Shown piece by piece: positions 62,776 through 64,000 of a DNA stretch of 64,000 nt. The translations under genes and the position numbers were made by a program. The notes beneath the pieces are model-generated. The model searched no databases, was not told where the DNA came from, and saw only the letters and a list, made by a program, of their open reading frames with translations. How positions within the stretch are numbered: the stretch's first letter is position 1; each line of letters begins with the position of its first letter. The stretch lies in NCBI GenBank assembly GCA_011364905.1, contig RDNZ01000001.1, positions 118,025 to 182,024 of the forward strand, written 5' to 3'. The DNA is from Candidatus Thorarchaeota archaeon (GTDB lineage Archaea > Asgardarchaeota > Thorarchaeia > Thorarchaeales > Thorarchaeaceae).

Positions 62776-63542
62776 TCCTGACCGCCTTCTTTAACTTCTT
62801 CATGACATTGTGCAATGGCTACGGCAGCATCTAGACCATATACTGCAGCTTTTCCACTGGCATTAATCAACGTAATAATGTAGTATTCAAGGTGTTCGCA
62901 ATAATGAAAGAGTATCCGCATTGGCCAACCCTCTTTACTGGAACCATCTACACATTCGGCATCATGTCCAGAGTATCGTATTGTCCTCTGCTCATCTTGA
63001 TGAGCGCCCATCCTACCCATATTCTCTTTCAGGCGATTGAACTCATCTGAGGCTTTGCCAGCATTCCTGTACCACTTTACAAGGTATAGAACTGTACCAA
63101 GATTCGGAAGGCTCGTCCGAAAACCTATCTGTCCAGTTTCATCACCCTCTTGAAGCTCGGTGAGAGCCCACGAATGTTTCCTACTCATAGTGAATGGACC
63201 CTTTCGTGGATCATAACCCTTGAAGACTCCATGAATTATCACAAATGCCCCAAAGATTGCTATGGCGGATCCAACTGGAGTCACCATAATACCTAGTACT
63301 CCAAGCATCAAACATATGAGTCCCCCAAAAAGAAAGATGTAAGGTCGTTCATAGTTTGCAGCAATAGCAACTGCAATTGTAAGAATAATCAGTCCAAGCC
63401 CAAGAAGGGCGAACATCAAATCGATACCAGCAAATGCAGAGAAGAAGATAGGTACGATGTATATCGTTACTAGGATTATAATACCTCCAATGCAAGATAT
63501 ACATGCACCACAGTCAGCTTGACCCTCATCCACCATTTCCAC
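62772..63542 (-). CDS. Membrane protein with soluble C-terminal domain, unknown function
   Basis: A 256-residue protein. A CGACISC stretch at ~12-18 precedes about four hydrophobic helices (~20-42, 44-64, 69-84, 88-108). The C-terminal ~140 residues are soluble and contain IRYSGHDAECVDGSSKEGWPMRI-type beta strands (split here after D) and a closing helix. I do not recognise a family. GTG 63542 is the longest start; ATG 63536 also fits a nearby GGTGG. First gene of a pair with the TPR protein. Confidence 0.65.
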   Translation of the reverse strand: MEMVDEGQADCGACISCIGGIIILVTIYIVPIFFSAFAGIDLMFALLGLGLIILTIAVAIAANYERPYIFLFGGLICLMLGVLGIMVTPVGSAIAIFGAFVIIHGVFKGYDPRKGPFTMSRKHSWALTELQEGDETGQIGFRTSLPNLGTVLYLVKWYRNAGKASDEFNRLKENMGRMGAHQDEQRTIRYSGHDAECVDGSSKEGWPMRILFHYCEHLEYYIITLINASGKAAVYGLDAAVAIAQCHEEVKEGGQE

Positions 63543-63767
63543 CTAATTTCGTAAATGGAAACCAAATAATAAATTCTTCTTCGAAAGTATGAGTTTCAAA
63601 TAGAATAGATATAATTAGAACACTCTGTAGTTTGTGAATTCAACCGTCTGGAAGGTTGGGTGACATTCTCTTGCTAATGTCAGAGGGATTGTGATGGAAT
63701 CAGCAAGGAGAAAATTGAAAGAAGTTGAGTGCAATTGCTTGTCCGAGAGAATTTTCAGCTCTATTGG

Positions 63768-64000
63768 TTATGCTCTAAGACGCCGAGCTAAAAGAAAAAC
63801 TATCACAAAGAATTCAAGAATCACACCAGCGATAAGAAAAGGGGTCAGAGTTGATTCAAATTGCGCTTGGCTATGAGTGAAACTGTAAACACCCGGATAG
63901 TACTTCAAACGCAACGTATACACTGTGTTGTTGGGATACTTTATTGAGGTGTCATATTGTTCGGTGCGTCTAGCCTCCGTATCATAGTACAGTGATTCCA
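63768..64000 (-). CDS. Membrane-anchored protein, N-terminal part outside window
   Basis: The minus-strand frame is open from the right edge to TAA 63768 and encodes the last ~76 residues of a protein: an extracellular-like beta segment (TVYTLRLKYYPGVYSF), then a hydrophobic helix (FLIAGVILEFFVIVFLLA) and the basic end RRLRA. This is a typical C-terminal membrane anchor of a surface protein. A 61-codon plus-strand frame over the same bases has no such features. The family cannot be named from the fragment. Confidence 0.6.
   Translation of the reverse strand, partial: ESLYYDTEARRTEQYDTSIKYPNNTVYTLRLKYYPGVYSFTHSQAQFESTLTPFLIAGVILEFFVIVFLLARRLRA

Noticed and set aside
63691-63876. Plus-strand 61-codon frame at the right edge
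   Set aside because: The minus strand over the same bases encodes a membrane-anchor C-terminus open to the window edge; the plus-strand product is a random basic peptide.
1-64000. tRNA, rRNA, CRISPR arrays, transposases or integrases
   Set aside because: Read for on both strands; nothing with the required structure or motifs was found.

Overview
The window looks like archaeal chromosome, most likely from an Asgard-type archaeon (Thorarchaeota- or Lokiarchaeota-like). That placement is inferred from gene content, not from a marker gene. Supporting signs are two large heterodisulfide-reductase (Hdr) operons, an F420-non-reducing hydrogenase, a tungsten aldehyde:ferredoxin oxidoreductase, GTP-dependent PEP carboxykinase, a 4-hydroxybutyryl-CoA dehydratase-type enzyme, many small winged-helix and Lrp-type regulators, TATA-like boxes, and a mix of strong GGAGG ribosome-binding sites with apparently leaderless genes. 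GTG and TTG starts are common. I see no rRNA, tRNA, CRISPR array, insertion sequence or prophage.

Layout. 1-9764: regulators (winged helix, TetR), two serine hydrolases of the beta-lactamase fold, an OB-fold protein with a Gly/Arg/Tyr tail, a sulfite-oxidase-like molybdoprotein, small membrane proteins and a class III aminotransferase. 9795-19853 (minus): Hdr operon 1, transcribed as hdrC-hdrB-hdrC-hdrB-hdrA/gltD fusion-mvhD-hdrA core-hdrA with terminal ferredoxins-small winged helix, ending at a hairpin plus T-run. 20705-34413: a TPR-nitrilase fusion, three GNAT acetyltransferases, a DUF362 protein, a regulator with a zinc-ribbon tail, a large gingipain-type (C25) membrane-anchored peptidase, two very small genes and a TPR protein. 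34567-39130: two Lrp-type regulators and a TetR/MFS pair with three matching operators. 39223-45195: 4-hydroxybutyryl-CoA dehydratase-like enzyme, alpha/beta hydrolase, phosphoribosyltransferase, ornithine cyclodeaminase-like enzyme and acyl-CoA synthetase. 45267-46544: a subtilase-like membrane protein bracketed by copies of a 31-bp repeat. 46690-56995 (minus): Hdr operon 2, hdrA/gltD fusion-hdrC-hdrB-hdrA-hdrA'-mvhD-winged helix-vhuG-vhuA-vhuU. 57330-61591: PEP carboxykinase and aldehyde oxidoreductase, divergent. 61723-64000: TPR and membrane proteins; the last one is cut by the window edge.

How it fits together. Operon 2 encodes what should be a hydrogen-linked, flavin-based electron-bifurcating complex (VhuGAU-MvhD-HdrABC). 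The hydrogenase large subunit is split: VhuA lacks the C-terminal metal-binding motif, and that motif sits in a separate 50-codon gene immediately downstream, where an in-frame UGA lies exactly at the active-site cysteine. This is a strong case for a selenocysteine-containing VhuU. In both operons one HdrA carries a complete GltD/NfnB-like NAD(P)H-dehydrogenase module inserted inside its second internal [4Fe-4S] motif, which would link NAD(P)H to ferredoxin and thiol/disulfide (and, in operon 2, H2) chemistry. Operon 1 is a paralogous set without hydrogenase but with doubled hdrBC. The adjacent aldehyde:ferredoxin oxidoreductase, PEP carboxykinase and CoA-ester enzymes are consistent with an anaerobic metabolism that funnels electrons through ferredoxin.
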